Assembly: GCA_028345575.1 (NCBI GenBank)
Contig: JAOMDR010000016.1
Location: 1-32,310, forward strand
Reading direction: 5' to 3'
DNA from: Candidatus Nitrosopelagicus sp.
GTDB taxonomy: Archaea; Thermoproteota; Nitrososphaeria; Nitrososphaerales; Nitrosopumilaceae
DNA: 32,310 bases
Position numbers and translations under genes: made by a program. The notes beneath the pieces were generated by a model. It did no database searches, was not told where the DNA came from, and was given only the letters and a program-made list of their open reading frames with translations. Shown here in pieces: positions 30,594 through 32,310 of this stretch (positions are counted from its first letter, which is position 1; each line of letters begins with the position of its first letter).

Positions 30594-32310
30594 ATGGCTG
30601 AAAAAATTATTGGTATTGATCTAGGAACAAGTAACTCTGCTGCATCTGTCATGCAGGGTGGAAAACCCACATTGATACCTGCAGCAGAAGGTACCACTGT
30701 AGCCGGTAAGGCATTCCCATCAGTTGTAGCATTTTCAAAAGATGGTGAACTTTTAGTTGGCGAACCTGCAAGAAGGCAAGCCGTAACAAATCCTGATAAT
30801 ACAATTCGTGAAGCAAAACGAAAGATGGGAGAAGATTTCCTGTACAAAATACAAGGAAAAGAGTACAAACCTCAACAAATCTCTGCATTTATTCTTCAGA
30901 AAATTAAACGTGATGCTGAAGCATTCACTGGTGACACAATAAACAAAGCCGTAATCACAGTCCCTGCGTATTTCAATGATAATCAAAGACAAGCAACAAA
31001 AGATGCTGGAACAATAGCTGGATTAGAAGTTGTAAGAATTATCAATGAACCAACTGCTGCATCCCTTGCATTTGGATTAGACAAAAGTAAAGAAGACATG
31101 AAGATATTGGTCTTTGATTTTGGTGGTGGTACACTTGATGTAACAATCATGGAAATGGGAGGAGGTGTATTTGAGGTGATGAGTACCTCTGGTGATACAA
31201 AACTAGGTGGAGCTGATATGGATCAAGCAATAATTGATTATGTAATTGATGAATTTAGGAAAAAAGAAGGAATAGATCTTTCTAATGATAATACAGCTGT
31301 GACTAGAATTAAAGAAGCTGGAGAAAAAGCAAAAATTGAATTATCTACTGTAATGGAAACTGATGTAAATCTTCCATTTATTGCTCAAGATTCATCTGGT
31401 GCAAAAAACCTTGAAGTTAAAATTACAAGAGCAAAACTTGATGACTTAGTTAATCCAATTGTTCAAAGATGTAAGTCATCTATTGATAAAGCACTAGAAG
31501 ATGCAAAACTTACCACATCTGATATTACAAAAATTGTTTTGATAGGTGGCCCAACACGTATGCCAATTGTCAAAAAATTTGTAAGTGATTCTGTTGGAAA
31601 AGAAGGCGAATCAGGCGTTGATCCTATGGAAGCTGTAGCATTTGGTGCAGCAGTTCAAGCAGGAATTATTGCAGGTGATGTAACTAGTGATATCGTACTA
31701 CTTGATGTTACGCCGTTAACTCTTGGAATTGAAACATTAGGTGGTGTAAGAGAACCAATTATAGAAAGAAATACAACAATTCCAACATCTAAAGATAAAA
31801 CATTCACAACTGCTGCAGATAGTCAAACTGCAGTTACTATCAATGTTGTACAAGGTGAACGACCAATGGTTGCTGATAATGTGTCCTTGGGTACCTTTAA
31901 TCTAACTGATATTCCACCTGCACCAAGAGGCGTACCTCAAATCAATGTAAAATTTGACATTGATGCAAATGGTATCCTAAATGTAACTGCAAAAGATCTG
32001 GGTACAGGAAAAGATGCTAAAATTACAATTCAATCTACAACAAAAATGTCAGATGATGAAATTAAAAAGATGCAAGAAGATGCTGAAGGTCATGCTGAAG
32101 AAGATAAAAAGAAGAAAGAAGCAGTTGATATTAAAAATGAGGCTGAAAGTTTCATTTACACTACTGAAAAATTAGTAAATCAAGATCTTAAAGATAAAAT
32201 CCCTCAAGAAAAAGGCATTCAAATCACAGATGCAGTTAAGGAACTAAAGGATTCATTATCACAAGATTCAGAACAAATTAAACAAAAACTTGAAGCAGTC
32301 AAAACAATTG
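30594..32310 (+). CDS. dnaK: DnaK (Hsp70) chaperone, 3' partial
   Basis: ATG 30594, open to the window edge: 572 codons, so roughly 50-70 residues are missing. It has [16 protein letters not shown] (phosphate 1), [63 protein letters not shown] and, in the substrate domain, [22 protein letters not shown] and [17 protein letters not shown]. The region after KRKMGEDF goes straight to [18 protein letters not shown], so it lacks the insert found in proteobacterial DnaK. It folds client proteins with GrpE and J proteins. dnaJ is expected downstream but is not in view. Confidence 0.96.
   Translation, partial: MAEKIIGIDLGTSNSAASVMQGGKPTLIPAAEGTTVAGKAFPSVVAFSKDGELLVGEPARRQAVTNPDNTIREAKRKMGEDFLYKIQGKEYKPQQISAFILQKIKRDAEAFTGDTINKAVITVPAYFNDNQRQATKDAGTIAGLEVVRIINEPTAASLAFGLDKSKEDMKILVFDFGGGTLDVTIMEMGGGVFEVMSTSGDTKLGGADMDQAIIDYVIDEFRKKEGIDLSNDNTAVTRIKEAGEKAKIELSTVMETDVNLPFIAQDSSGAKNLEVKITRAKLDDLVNPIVQRCKSSIDKALEDAKLTTSDITKIVLIGGPTRMPIVKKFVSDSVGKEGESGVDPMEAVAFGAAVQAGIIAGDVTSDIVLLDVTPLTLGIETLGGVREPIIERNTTIPTSKDKTFTTAADSQTAVTINVVQGERPMVADNVSLGTFNLTDIPPAPRGVPQINVKFDIDANGILNVTAKDLGTGKDAKITIQSTTKMSDDEIKKMQEDAEGHAEEDKKKKEAVDIKNEAESFIYTTEKLVNQDLKDKIPQEKGIQITDAVKELKDSLSQDSEQIKQKLEAVKTI

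Noticed and set aside
30554-30992. Minus-strand frames opposite the start of dnaK
   Set aside because: They are the antisense of dnaK, which has clear motifs but no stop codon within the window.
1-32310. CRISPR array, insertion sequence, integrase, rRNA, replication origin or a second tRNA
   Set aside because: No spaced direct repeats, transposase or integrase motifs, rRNA-like stretches, or further TTCGA-type T arms with a cloverleaf were seen on either strand.

Overview
The window is AT-rich archaeal chromosome and looks like an ammonia-oxidising thaumarchaeon (Nitrosopumilus type). It combines archaeal or eukaryote-like genes (Nop10, aIF2-alpha, an Sm protein, a RadB-like recombinase, an RPA-type ssDNA-binding protein, Lhr and XPD helicases) with bacterial-type DnaK/GrpE and bacterial-type MetK, plus a cobalamin block typical of that group. 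Many genes have a TATA-like box 25-28 nt before the start codon and no Shine-Dalgarno, so most transcripts are probably leaderless. This helped to choose starts, including several TTG starts. The exact species cannot be told from the sequence alone.

Layout. 1-3750: poorly characterised membrane and secreted genes. These are two paralogous polytopic membrane proteins (one cut by the window edge, one C-terminally truncated), a secreted PepSY-like protein, a tiny CxxC protein, a helical unknown and a two-TM unknown. 3800-10480: stress and repair accessory genes, namely an Fe-S photolyase coupled to a universal stress protein, an HD hydrolase, an exported nuclease, an XPD-family helicase and several small unknowns, two of them probably metal-binding. 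10579-13104: aldo/keto reductase, then cobO, aIF2-alpha and nop10 on the minus strand. 13190-18114: cobalamin genes cobB (plus) and cbiD, cbiG, cbiX, cobH (minus). 18149-20887: a J-domain protein with a C-terminal membrane segment, an SDR protein, metK and an Sm protein. 20983-25900: RadB-like protein, a 39-residue membrane protein overlapping lhr, lhr, and RPA. 25973-27662: a two-gene ABC exporter. 27672-27743: tRNA-Gln. 27781-32310: a DUF354 GT-B protein, a Rossmann-fold protein, grpE, and dnaK running off the end.

Genes are packed very tightly. Five convergent pairs interlock their stop codons in the same 4-nt overlap, two co-directional pairs overlap by ATGA, nop10 starts inside the aIF2-alpha stop, and some promoter boxes lie on the preceding stop codon.

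Most of the window is recognisable core genome. The best candidates for something undescribed are the duplicated D-x3-H-x12-H membrane family at the left end, the small membrane protein overlapping lhr, and the small unannotated metal-binding proteins. No CRISPR array, insertion sequence, rRNA or replication origin was seen.
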